Below are positions 1 through 8,030 of a stretch of DNA of 15,234 bases, in pieces; within the stretch, counting starts at the first letter, position 1, and each line of letters opens with the position of its first letter. Below the pieces are notes generated by a model. It had not been told where the DNA came from. It did not search any database and saw only the letters and a program-made list of their open reading frames with translations. The translations under genes and the position numbers were made by a program. The DNA comes from an uncultured Christensenella sp. (lineage in GTDB: Bacteria > Bacillota > Clostridia > Christensenellales > UBA3700), in assembly GCA_910577795.1 (NCBI GenBank), contig CAJTNW010000014.1, positions 1 to 15,234 of the forward strand, given 5' to 3'.

Positions 1-1086
1 AGCCATAATTACTTGGCTATCATATCCAGGCATATCCCAAGGCATAGGCAAAACATTGCTATCAATAGGCGAAACTTTTTGAATTGACTGGATAAAGCCA
101 ATAAGTTCTTCTTTTGTATTAAATTTAATAGAACGTACTGTATCATTACATTTTGCAGTTGGATTTGGGCAAACTTGATATCCTAAATCACTAAATACTT
201 GACCAAATAAAGCGCTGCCTTTTGTTGCATTCATAGCAACATGAGGAGCCATAAAAACACCCTGATAAAATTGTGTATAGCCACTAGTATAAGAACCAAT
301 TTCCATACCAATAGATGGCGATGTTAAGCGATATGCAACTTGTTCAACATATTTTTCTTTGCCAGCAATATAACCACCAGTAGGAGCAAGTCCGCCACCA
401 GCATTTTTTATTAAAGACCCAACTATTAAATCTGCATTTGCGTCAGATGGTTCTAAAGTGTCCATAAATTCGCCATAACAATTATCAACCATAACAACAA
501 TGTTGCTGTTGATTTTTTTAATAAAACTAATCACTTTTTCTATTTTTTCAATAGATAAAGCATCGCGCCATTCATAGCCACGAGACCTACCAATAAAAAT
601 TAATTTTGGAGTTTGATTTTTAATAGATTTTTGTATTTTTTCTAAGTCAAAATCGTTGTTAACTAAGGCAATTTCTTCATACGAAACACCAAAATCTTTT
701 AGTGAACCAATATTTTCGCCATTTATAACTGAAAGCAAAGTATCGTATGGAGCACCAGAAATTGCAAGCATTTTGTCATTAGGTCTTAAAATTCCAAACA
801 AAGCCAATGTTAAAGCATGTGTGCCAGATGCAATTAATGGTGAAACAATTGCAGATTCTGTATGAAAAATATCTGCATATACTTTGCATAATGTATCTCT
901 GCCTATATCGTCATAACCATAACCAGTTGTGCCACTAAAATGTCTTAAAGCAACATTGTTATTTTGAAAGGCTTCTAATACCTTTTTTTGATTTATAAAT
1001 GCTATATTTTCAAGTTCTTTAAAAAATTTATCTAATTTTTGTTCTGCTTTATTTACTAATTGCAAAACTTTTGTGTCAAAATTCAT
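1..1086 (-). CDS. Methionine gamma-lyase family (YnbB / 'aluminium resistance') PLP enzyme, C-terminus cut by window edge
   Basis: This frame is open from an ATG at 1086 to the left edge and gives 362 residues; the end of the protein lies outside the window. The start is supported by a TAGGAG Shine-Dalgarno 5 bases upstream, which overlaps the miaA stop codon. The translation matches the PLP-dependent 'methionine gamma-lyase family' proteins (YnbB of Bacillus), fold-type I enzymes of the cystathionine lyase superfamily usually a little over 400 residues long. Visible signatures are RHFSGTTGYGYDD (48-60), SGTHAL (88-93), VDNCYGEF (200-207; Asp201 probably contacts the PLP ring nitrogen) and SLIKNAGGG (224-232; Lys227 is the likely Schiff-base lysine). 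The family is inferred to act on sulfur amino acids, but its true substrate is poorly defined, and the aluminium-resistance label is historical. It is the last visible gene of the miaB-mutS-mutL-miaA operon. Family call is firm; reaction is uncertain. Confidence 0.88.
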   Translation of the reverse strand, partial: MNFDTKVLQLVNKAEQKLDKFFKELENIAFINQKKVLEAFQNNNVALRHFSGTTGYGYDDIGRDTLCKVYADIFHTESAIVSPLIASGTHALTLALFGILRPNDKMLAISGAPYDTLLSVINGENIGSLKDFGVSYEEIALVNNDFDLEKIQKSIKNQTPKLIFIGRSRGYEWRDALSIEKIEKVISFIKKINSNIVVMVDNCYGEFMDTLEPSDANADLIVGSLIKNAGGGLAPTGGYIAGKEKYVEQVAYRLTSPSIGMEIGSYTSGYTQFYQGVFMAPHVAMNATKGSALFGQVFSDLGYQVCPNPTAKCNDTVRSIKFNTKEELIGFIQSIQKVSPIDSNVLPMPWDMPGYDSQVIMA

Positions 1087-1094
1087 ATTTTCTC

Positions 1095-1994
1095 CTATTC
1101 ATTATCTATATTAAAATGGTTTAATAACTCTTGTGGAGTTATAAATTTTGCAAAATCATAATGTTTAAACCAAGTGATTTGTCTTTTTGCATAATGTCTT
1201 GAGTTTAAAATTATAAGATTTTTTACTTCTTCCAAAGTCATTTTTCCTGCAAAATAGTCTTTAAATTCCTTATATCCAATGCCTTGCATACTTTGCATAT
1301 CAAAATTAATTCCTTGTAAAAGCAAAGTTTTTATTTCATCAACAAGCCCGCTCTCAAACATAATTTGTACGCGTTTTTCAATTCTATCATACAAAATTTC
1401 TCTGTCAATATCTAATACAAACATATCAATATCATATTGCAAATTTTTGTTAGATTTTGTGGTATTAGATTTTGTATCTCCAGTAATTTCATAAATTTCT
1501 AGTGCTCGAATTAGTCTTTTTGTGTTATTTTGATGGATTTTTGCTCCATCTATTGGGTCAATTTGCATAAGTTTTTTGTGCATATATTCAGCACCATATT
1601 TATCTAATTCTTCATATAATCTATTTTTAATTTTCTCGTCTGATTTTGCCCCGCCAAAATTAAAAGGATAAATTAAACTTTCATAATAAAGTCCAGTACC
1701 GCCGGCTAATATTGGTAATTTGCCTTTATTTACTATTTGATTAATTATTTCTTTGGCTTTGGATACAAAGTCAGATACACTATATGGCATATTAGGTTCT
1801 GCAATGTTTATCATATAATGAGGTATTCCATCCATTTCATTTATGGTAACTTTTGCGGTTCCAATATCCATACCTTTGTATATTTGCATTGAATCCATAG
1901 ATATTATTTCGCCATTTATTTTTTTTGCAATTTGTACTGCTATATTGCTTTTACCACTTGCTGTAGGTCCAGCAATTGCTAATATTTTTTGCAT
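1095..1994 (-). CDS. miaA: tRNA dimethylallyltransferase MiaA
   Basis: MiaA transfers the dimethylallyl group of DMAPP to N6 of adenosine 37 in tRNAs that read UNN codons, giving i6A37. The 299-residue protein is of normal family length. It shows the P-loop GPTASGKS (9-16), the DSMQIYKGMDIGTAK block (34-48; the Asp34-Ser35 pair belongs to the active site), GGTGLYYESLIYP (98-110), the TKRLIRALEIYEITG block and GIGYKEF near the C-terminus. The ATG at 1994 follows the mutL stop by one base. Its AAAGGA ribosome binding site lies within the last mutL codons, with a rather long 9-base spacing, which suggests translational coupling. MiaB, which thiolates the MiaA product, is the first gene of the same operon. 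The short motif GIPHYM differs slightly from the more usual GIPHHL. An A8 run in the coding strand falls at about codons 23-26. Confidence 0.97.
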   Translation of the reverse strand: MQKILAIAGPTASGKSNIAVQIAKKINGEIISMDSMQIYKGMDIGTAKVTINEMDGIPHYMINIAEPNMPYSVSDFVSKAKEIINQIVNKGKLPILAGGTGLYYESLIYPFNFGGAKSDEKIKNRLYEELDKYGAEYMHKKLMQIDPIDGAKIHQNNTKRLIRALEIYEITGDTKSNTTKSNKNLQYDIDMFVLDIDREILYDRIEKRVQIMFESGLVDEIKTLLLQGINFDMQSMQGIGYKEFKDYFAGKMTLEEVKNLIILNSRHYAKRQITWFKHYDFAKFITPQELLNHFNIDNE

Positions 1995-1995
1995 A

Positions 1996-3963
1996 TTATA
2001 TTATCCTTTTAAATAATTTATCAATATCTTTTCTAGTAAACTTTATAATTGTTGGTCTGCCATGAGGACATTGGACAGGTTTATTTTCTTCAATTTTGTT
2101 AATTAAATCTTGAATTTCAATATCTTTTAATTTTTGACCTGATTTTATTGCAGATTTACATGCTTTTTTTGCAATTTCATTATGCAAAGCATCTTTTAAA
2201 TCAATATTTTTTAAATAATTTTTTTCTTCTAGCAATGAATTTATAAATTTAATTCCATTAAATGTTGGAAAAACTATAGGTACACTATTTATTTTAAATG
2301 TGTAATCACCAAATTCTTCAATATCAAAACCAATTTTTCTGATATCTTCTAACAAATTTTCAATAATACTACTATCTTGTGCAGAAAGTTCAATAATTTG
2401 AGGTGTTAATAATGGCTGACTTGCAATATTTTTATTTTCTATTTGAGCAATTAATTTATCATAAATTAATCTTTCATGTGCTGCGTGCTGGTCTATTAAA
2501 AATACCTCTTCGCCTTTTGCTATAATTAAAAAACAATTAAAAATTTGACCTATTATTTTGTTTGTAAAAGAAAATTCTTCTTCAATTTCTTCAAACAAAC
2601 TACTTTGAATTATTGGTTTTGTATCGTTATTTATTTTAATACCGTTTGATTCGCAGGCTTTAATAATGGCTGAATTATTTGGGTATTCAAAAGTTTTTTC
2701 TGCTTTTATTTGATTAAATTTTTTAAGTAAATCATTAGTATTTGTTGGCTTTGTTACCTCAACTTGTTCATTTTTTACTTTATTTTCTTTTTCAACATTT
2801 TGAGTAGGAATATTATTAATAACAGGTTTTTCTTCTGTTTTTTGCTCTAAATCATACTTATTTTTAATAAAGTCTTCTAATTTAGCCTTATATTCATAAT
2901 TATTTACTTGTTTTTCTGTATTTATAGTAGTGTTTGATAATAGTTTTTCTTCCTCTTGTGGTGCTGCAAAAAATTCGCGATTATTAGATAGTGCATTTTG
3001 CACAGCATGATAAATACTACTAAAAACACTCCTATTATCACAAAATCTAACATCAGTCTTACTTGGAGTTACATTTACATCAAGCATATCAAATGGCATT
3101 AATATTTCAATACAATAAACTGGAAAACTTCTTTTCATTAACATATTGCCATAAGCCTCTTTTACTGCAGTAGAAATTGTAACATTTGTTATTAGTCTTC
3201 CGTTTACTATAGTTGTTTGATAACTCCTGTTAGGTTTTGTCAAAGTTGGTAGTCCTATATATCCTCTTACCTGAATATTATTTTTTTCACTCTCTAGGTA
3301 AATCATTTCTTTTGTTATACTAGCAGGATAAATAGAATATAAAGCATTTTCTAATCCTTTTCCATTAGAATTAAATATTACTTTTCCGTCAGCCACATAT
3401 TTAATAGCAACATTTGGGTTTGCTAAAATTAAGCCTTGGATTATACTTGTAATTTCGTGCTCTTCACTTTTTGGTTTTCTTAAAAACTTTTGTCTTGCTG
3501 GGGTGTTAAAAAATATGTTTCTAACTTCAATGGTTGTACCACTATTGCAGTCAATATCTGTTACTTCACCACTTACTCCACCTTTAATTTTGTATTTTAC
3601 ACCAATTTGTTCGTCTATTGCTCTTGTTCTAATTTCTACAGAACTAATAGCGGCAATAGATGGCAGTGCCTCACCTCTAAAACCTAAAGTTGCAATATTT
3701 TCTAAATCTTCGCTTGTTGATATTTTTGAGGTAGCATGAGGCAAAAAGGCTTGTTTTATGTATTCTCTACTAATTCCATGACCGTTATCACTAACAATAA
3801 CACTAGTTATTCCGCCGTCAACAATTTCTACAACAATATTATTGCTGCCGGCATCTATAGAGTTTTCGACTAATTCTTTTACTATGCTGGCTGGATTTTC
3901 TACCACTTCACCAGCAGAAATTTTATTATAAATTTCACTTGGCAATAAATTTATTTTTTGCAT
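1996..3963 (-). CDS. mutL: DNA mismatch repair protein MutL with endonuclease motifs
   Basis: MutL couples mismatch recognition by MutS to strand incision and excision. The 655-residue protein has an N-terminal GHKL ATPase domain with ELVENSIDAG (30-39; Glu30 the likely catalytic base, Asn34 for Mg2+), SDNGHGI (58-64) and GFRGEALPSI (94-103). A Lys/Asn/Glu-rich linker follows at about 335-460. The C-terminal dimerisation and endonuclease domain has DQHAAHE (491-497), an ACKSAIKSG block, CPHGRP (632-637) and the terminal FTR (642-644). These are the metal-binding motifs of nicking MutL proteins found in organisms without MutH. The spacing from Asp491 to Cys632 resembles Bacillus subtilis MutL. 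QPLLTP (516-521) matches the clamp-binding motif in both position and form. The last acidic position of the DQHA motif is Asp502 rather than Glu. The ATG at 3963 follows a strong GAGGAGG site 26 bases after mutS. Confidence 0.97.
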   Translation of the reverse strand: MQKINLLPSEIYNKISAGEVVENPASIVKELVENSIDAGSNNIVVEIVDGGITSVIVSDNGHGISREYIKQAFLPHATSKISTSEDLENIATLGFRGEALPSIAAISSVEIRTRAIDEQIGVKYKIKGGVSGEVTDIDCNSGTTIEVRNIFFNTPARQKFLRKPKSEEHEITSIIQGLILANPNVAIKYVADGKVIFNSNGKGLENALYSIYPASITKEMIYLESEKNNIQVRGYIGLPTLTKPNRSYQTTIVNGRLITNVTISTAVKEAYGNMLMKRSFPVYCIEILMPFDMLDVNVTPSKTDVRFCDNRSVFSSIYHAVQNALSNNREFFAAPQEEEKLLSNTTINTEKQVNNYEYKAKLEDFIKNKYDLEQKTEEKPVINNIPTQNVEKENKVKNEQVEVTKPTNTNDLLKKFNQIKAEKTFEYPNNSAIIKACESNGIKINNDTKPIIQSSLFEEIEEEFSFTNKIIGQIFNCFLIIAKGEEVFLIDQHAAHERLIYDKLIAQIENKNIASQPLLTPQIIELSAQDSSIIENLLEDIRKIGFDIEEFGDYTFKINSVPIVFPTFNGIKFINSLLEEKNYLKNIDLKDALHNEIAKKACKSAIKSGQKLKDIEIQDLINKIEENKPVQCPHGRPTIIKFTRKDIDKLFKRII

Positions 3964-3989
3964 TTATGCCTCCTCTGCTTGTTTTTTTG

Positions 3990-6620
3990 TTATTTTATTT
4001 TTCTTACTTTTTCTTTTAGTTCTGATAATTCACGAAGTGCTTGCATTGGAGTCATATTATCTGTATCAATATTTTTTAATATGTCTACTATCTCATCACT
4101 TATTGAGTTTTCAAAAAAAGATAGTTGCTTTATGTCATCTTTTTCAAATATTTCTTTGCTATCTAATAAAATTGAGTTTGTGTCTTTTAAAATTTCATTT
4201 TGCTCAAGTTTTTTAGAAAGTGATGTTGCTCTATCTAATACTGCTTTTGGCAAACCTGCAAGTCTTGCAACCTCTATACCAAAACTTTTGTTTGCACCGC
4301 CTCTAGTTATCTTATGAGTAAATATTACTTGATTTTGTAGTTCTTTTACCATAATTTTATAATTTTTTATACCATCTAACATACCCTCAAGTTCTGTTAA
4401 CTCATGGTAGTGTGTACTAAATAAAGTTTTTGTTTTAAAGTTGTTTGTTATGTATTCAATAACTGCCCAAGCAATAGAAAGACCATCACAAGTAGAAGTT
4501 CCTCTGCCTATTTCGTCTAAAATAAGCAATGATTTATCTGTTGCATTGTTTAAAATAGTTGCAACTTCTGTCATCTCTACCATAAAAGTACTTTGTCCAA
4601 AAGCCAAGTCATCGCTAGCACCTATTCTAGTAAAAATTCTGTCAGTAATAGAAATCTCTGCACTTTCTGCTGGTACAAAACAACCAATATGTGCAAGCAA
4701 AGTTATTATTGCTACACTACGCATATATGTGCTTTTACCAGCCATGTTTGGACCTGTTATAATCATAGTACGATTATCTTTTTTATCAATAATAAAGTCA
4801 TTAGGTACAAATTGATTTAGACCAATGATTTTTTCAACTACCGGGTGTCTGCCTTTTATTATATTTATTTGGTCAATTGTATCACTAACTACTGGTTTGC
4901 AATAATTATTTTCTAATGATACTTCTGCAAAAGAAAGAAGAGAATCTAATGTTGCAATAGCATTTGAAGTTTCTTTTAATACTGGAATATAATCAATAAG
5001 TACTTTTATAATTTCAGCAAATAGTTTTTGTTCTAGTGCAATTGCTTTTTCTTCTGACCCTAAAACTGTCTCTTCAAGTTCCTTTAATTCTTCAGTAATA
5101 TATCTTTCAGCATTTGTTAATGTTTGTTTTCTGATATAACGGAATGGCACTTTTTCTTTAAAACTATTTGTTACTTCAATATAATATCCGAATACTTTGT
5201 TAAAGCCAACTTTCAAATTTTTTATGCCAGTTGCTTCTTTTTCTTGTTTTTCAATTGTTGCTATCCAGTCCTTTCCCTTTGCTTTAGCATTTCTTAATTC
5301 GTCAAGTTCTGCATTAAATCCTTTTTTAATAAAGCCACCTTCACGAATTAAACTTCTTGGGTCTTCATCTATTGCATTAAATAACAAATCTGCAATTTCA
5401 CTTAAATCACCTATATTATTATAAATCTTGTTTATAATAGTACATTGCTCGTCTTTAATAGCAGATTTTATTTTAGGTAGTTCAACTAAAGTTTCGGCCA
5501 AAGAGAACAAATCTTTTGGATTAGCAGAACCATAGGCAATTTTGCCTACTATTCTTTCAATATCACGCACTTTTCTAAAAGATTCGTTAAGATTAGTACG
5601 AAGTGGATTATTTTCGACAAGACATTCTACACCATCTAATCTTGCATTAATTTTTTTGTGGTTTATCAATGGTTGTTCAAGCCAATTTCTAATTAGTCTT
5701 GCACCAAGTGGAGTTTTAGTTTTGTCTATAACCCATAAAAGCGACGCATATTTTTTACTATCTCTGCAGTTTTGAGTTATTTCTAAATTTCTTCTTGTTG
5801 CAGTATCTAAAAACATAAATTGGTTATTTTTTATAACTTTAAGCCCGTTTATATGACAAAGTGCACGTTTTTGAGTTTCACTAATGTATTCCATCAAACT
5901 TCCTGCAACTGAAATTATAGGTTTATTGCCTTCGCACTCAAAAATTTGAAGTGACTGAGTTTTAAAACTATCTAATAATTTTTTATAAGCATTGCCATAA
6001 TTATAAGCACTATCAATATAATTGTAAGGTTTTGGCAATTTACCTAATCTTACTGATGAGATATTTAAAACTACTTGGTATGACGCGGAGTTAGTAATAA
6101 TTTCTGATGGATTTATAGTAATTAGCATATCCTCAATTATATTGCTGTTGTTGCTAAGTTCAAAGCAATTAAATTCGCCAGTAGAAATATCTGCCCAAGC
6201 AATAGCAGCACCATTATCGTCAATTGAAATGTTGGCAATATAGTTATTTTTTTTCTCATCTAAAATATTGTCTTCAATTACTGTGCCGGGAGTTATTACG
6301 CGTACAACATCACGTTCTACCATACCTTTTGTAGTTTTTGGGTCGGATAATTGCTCGCAAATAGCAACTTTTTCGCCGGCTGCAATTAGTTTTGCAATAT
6401 AGTTATCTACTGCGTGAAATGGGACTCCGCACATAGGTGCTCTTTCTTCAAGTCCGCAGTCTCTTCCTGTTAAAGTAATATCAAGTATTCTTGATGCCTT
6501 AATTGCATCGTCAAAAAACATCTCATAAAAATCACCAAGACGAAATAAAACTATTGCATCTTTGTAATTTTCTTTTAATTCTAAATAAAAACTCATCATT
6601 GGTGAAAGTTTTTTTGCCAT
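3990..6620 (-). CDS. mutS: DNA mismatch repair protein MutS
   Basis: MutS binds base mismatches and small loops and recruits MutL in an ATP-dependent manner. At 876 residues it has the normal MutS1 length. The mismatch-binding domain carries GDFYEMF (29-36) with the Phe31-x-Glu33 wedge, so it is a true repair MutS rather than MutS2. Connector, lever and clamp regions fill about 125-560. The ATPase has Walker A GPNMAGKST (623-631), Walker B LLILDEIGRGTST (Asp702-Glu703) and STHYHEL. The C-terminus contains QLSFF (832-836), the same pentapeptide known as the clamp-binding motif of B. subtilis MutS, followed by the terminal DNMTPMQAL helical region. The ATG overlaps the miaB stop (TAATG), and a GGAGG site lies within the end of miaB, implying coupled translation. 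Two seven-base homopolymer runs occur, one at codons 2-4 and one inside the QLSFF codons. Confidence 0.98.
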   Translation of the reverse strand: MAKKLSPMMSFYLELKENYKDAIVLFRLGDFYEMFFDDAIKASRILDITLTGRDCGLEERAPMCGVPFHAVDNYIAKLIAAGEKVAICEQLSDPKTTKGMVERDVVRVITPGTVIEDNILDEKKNNYIANISIDDNGAAIAWADISTGEFNCFELSNNSNIIEDMLITINPSEIITNSASYQVVLNISSVRLGKLPKPYNYIDSAYNYGNAYKKLLDSFKTQSLQIFECEGNKPIISVAGSLMEYISETQKRALCHINGLKVIKNNQFMFLDTATRRNLEITQNCRDSKKYASLLWVIDKTKTPLGARLIRNWLEQPLINHKKINARLDGVECLVENNPLRTNLNESFRKVRDIERIVGKIAYGSANPKDLFSLAETLVELPKIKSAIKDEQCTIINKIYNNIGDLSEIADLLFNAIDEDPRSLIREGGFIKKGFNAELDELRNAKAKGKDWIATIEKQEKEATGIKNLKVGFNKVFGYYIEVTNSFKEKVPFRYIRKQTLTNAERYITEELKELEETVLGSEEKAIALEQKLFAEIIKVLIDYIPVLKETSNAIATLDSLLSFAEVSLENNYCKPVVSDTIDQINIIKGRHPVVEKIIGLNQFVPNDFIIDKKDNRTMIITGPNMAGKSTYMRSVAIITLLAHIGCFVPAESAEISITDRIFTRIGASDDLAFGQSTFMVEMTEVATILNNATDKSLLILDEIGRGTSTCDGLSIAWAVIEYITNNFKTKTLFSTHYHELTELEGMLDGIKNYKIMVKELQNQVIFTHKITRGGANKSFGIEVARLAGLPKAVLDRATSLSKKLEQNEILKDTNSILLDSKEIFEKDDIKQLSFFENSISDEIVDILKNIDTDNMTPMQALRELSELKEKVRKIK

Positions 6621-7936
6621 TATTTTTCCTCCGTAATTCTGCCAAATAGTGAGGCTGACTGAGATTTAGTAATTAATATATTTTTAAAAGTCCCTACCAG
6701 TTCGCTACTACCTGAAAAAGTAACTAATCTGCCACAGTCTGTTCTGCCACAAAGATTACCTTCTTCTTTTGTATCTTCTACAAGTACTCTATAAACATTT
6801 CCTTCGTAACTTTTGCTTAAACTTTTTGTAATTTGATTTTGTTCTTTAATTAATTTTTGTATCCTTTTTGATTTTATTTCATAAGGAATTTGTTCCATTA
6901 AACTGGCTTTAGTACCTTTTCTTGGTGAGTAAATATAAGTAAAAGCACCACTAAACTTTACTTGTCTCACAATATCTAATGTGTCATTAAAGTCTTCTTC
7001 GCTTTCCCCAGGGAAGCCAACCATAATATCCGTTGTAATACCACAAAGAGGCATTTTTTCTCTAATTTTTTTAACAATTTCAAGATAATTTTCCCTTGTG
7101 TAGTGCCTATTCATATCTTTTAAGATTTTGTTGCTACCAGACTGAATAGGAAGATGAATATTTTTACATAAAGTATCATATTTTGCAATAATATCAATTA
7201 CTTTTTCATTTAAATCTTTTGGGTGTGAAGTCATAAATCTAATTCTATGGTCACCTGGTATTTGTGCTAAACTTTCAAGTAAATTTGCAAAATTTATATT
7301 TTCATCATCTAAGTCATTACCATAAGAATTTACATTTTGCCCTAATAAAGTAATTTCCTTATATCCTTCTTTTATTAAACTTTCACATTCGCTAATTATT
7401 GCTTGTGGTTGTCTGCTTCTTTCTCTTCCTCTTACAAAAGGCACTATGCAATATGTGCAAAAGTTATTGCAACCATACATTATATTAACCCAAGCATTTG
7501 GCATTGATGTTCTTGAATACTCAATATTTTCAATAATTTCAGGCTTTTCGTCATTTGGTGTTAAAATAGTTTTTTTATGCCTTGTTTGTAAATTTAAAAT
7601 TGCATATTCCAGTTCTTCTAAGTTATTTGCCCCCAAAACAATATCGATAAATGGATATTTTTTTAATAATTCTTCTGCTTTACCTGCTTGTCCTGTCATA
7701 CAGCCTACAATAGCAATTATTAATTTAGGATTAGATTTTTTAATTTTTTTTAATTTCCCAATATGTCCTAATATTTTTTGTTCTGCAGTATCTCTAATAC
7801 AACAAGTATTAAAGACAATAATGTCGTAATTATCATCGTTTGCTAGTGTGTATCCTAGTTTTTCAAGACTTTTTGCAATACGTTCTGATTCATGTACATT
7901 CATTTGACAGCCGTATGTATTGATTTTGTAAAACAC
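6620..7936 (-). CDS. miaB: tRNA-2-methylthio-N6-dimethylallyladenosine synthase MiaB
   Basis: MiaB is a radical-SAM methylthiotransferase that converts i6A37 of tRNA to ms2i6A37, using one [4Fe-4S] cluster for SAM cleavage and an auxiliary cluster tied to sulfur insertion. The N-terminal UPF0004 domain supplies Cys10 (TYGCQMN), Cys45 (FNTCCIRD) and Cys79 (VGCM). The radical-SAM CxxxCxxC is Cys156/160/163 in YGCNNFCTYCIVPF, followed by VRGRERSR. The core runs to about 370, and a TRAM RNA-binding domain covers about 372-435. The NTC-x-R-D-x-AEQK pattern and the GRERSR block favour MiaB over the relatives MtaB and RimO. At 438 residues it is close to compact MiaB proteins. The start is GTG, chosen because a GGAGG site lies 7 bases upstream and MFYKINTYGCQMN is the conserved N-terminus. 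It is the first gene of the operon, directly downstream of a strong promoter. Confidence 0.96.
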   Translation of the reverse strand: MFYKINTYGCQMNVHESERIAKSLEKLGYTLANDDNYDIIVFNTCCIRDTAEQKILGHIGKLKKIKKSNPKLIIAIVGCMTGQAGKAEELLKKYPFIDIVLGANNLEELEYAILNLQTRHKKTILTPNDEKPEIIENIEYSRTSMPNAWVNIMYGCNNFCTYCIVPFVRGRERSRQPQAIISECESLIKEGYKEITLLGQNVNSYGNDLDDENINFANLLESLAQIPGDHRIRFMTSHPKDLNEKVIDIIAKYDTLCKNIHLPIQSGSNKILKDMNRHYTRENYLEIVKKIREKMPLCGITTDIMVGFPGESEEDFNDTLDIVRQVKFSGAFTYIYSPRKGTKASLMEQIPYEIKSKRIQKLIKEQNQITKSLSKSYEGNVYRVLVEDTKEEGNLCGRTDCGRLVTFSGSSELVGTFKNILITKSQSASLFGRITEEK

Positions 7937-7940
7937 AAAT

Positions 7941-7945
7941 TCCTC
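7941..7945 (-). promoter_or_regulatory. Ribosome binding site setting the GTG start of miaB
   Basis: On the minus strand GGAGGA precedes GTG by a normal spacing (GGAGGAATTTGTG). No in-frame ATG nearby would preserve the conserved MiaB N-terminus, so the GTG is taken as the initiator. Confidence 0.8.
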
Positions 7946-7980
7946 CGAAGCAATTTTTTGCGTAGTATTTTCTATTTACT

Positions 7981-8009
7981 ATAATACATTATTTTATTAT
8001 TTTTTTCAA
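7981..8009 (-). promoter_or_regulatory. Predicted sigma-A promoter of the miaB-mutS-mutL-miaA-ynbB operon
   Basis: Read on the minus strand, TTGAAA (8009-8004) and TATTAT (7986-7981) are separated by exactly 17 bases. Both boxes match the housekeeping consensus at 5 of 6 positions. Transcription would start near 7974, giving a leader of about 38 bases before the miaB GTG. The remaining operon genes show no gap large enough for another obvious promoter. Confidence 0.75.
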
Positions 8010-8030
8010 GTGATTTTTATTATTTATAAT
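8003..8030 (+). promoter_or_regulatory. Predicted sigma-A promoter of the PBP gene
   Basis: A perfect TATAAT lies at 8025-8030. A weak -35 candidate, TTTTCA, is at 8003-8008 with 16-base spacing. Transcription would begin near 8037, about 34 bases before the ATG at 8071. The -35 candidate overlaps the -35 box of the divergent miaB promoter. The -10 box is convincing; the -35 is less so. Confidence 0.6.

Noticed and set aside
656..865. Small plus-strand open frame of 69 codons
   Set aside because: It lies entirely opposite the conserved PLP-enzyme gene, has no recognisable protein family and is best read as an antisense shadow.
3958..4317. Plus-strand open frame of 119 codons opposite mutS
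   Set aside because: It is antisense to conserved MutS C-terminal coding sequence and shows only hydrophobic, compositionally driven translation.
7446..7829. Plus-strand open frame of 127 codons opposite miaB
   Set aside because: It is antisense to the conserved radical-SAM and N-terminal domains of MiaB, with no ribosome binding site or family resemblance.
6620..7936. MiaB homologue being MtaB or RimO instead
   Set aside because: The NTCCIRDTAEQK-type N-terminal block, GRERSR after the cluster motif and the operon with miaA all favour MiaB.
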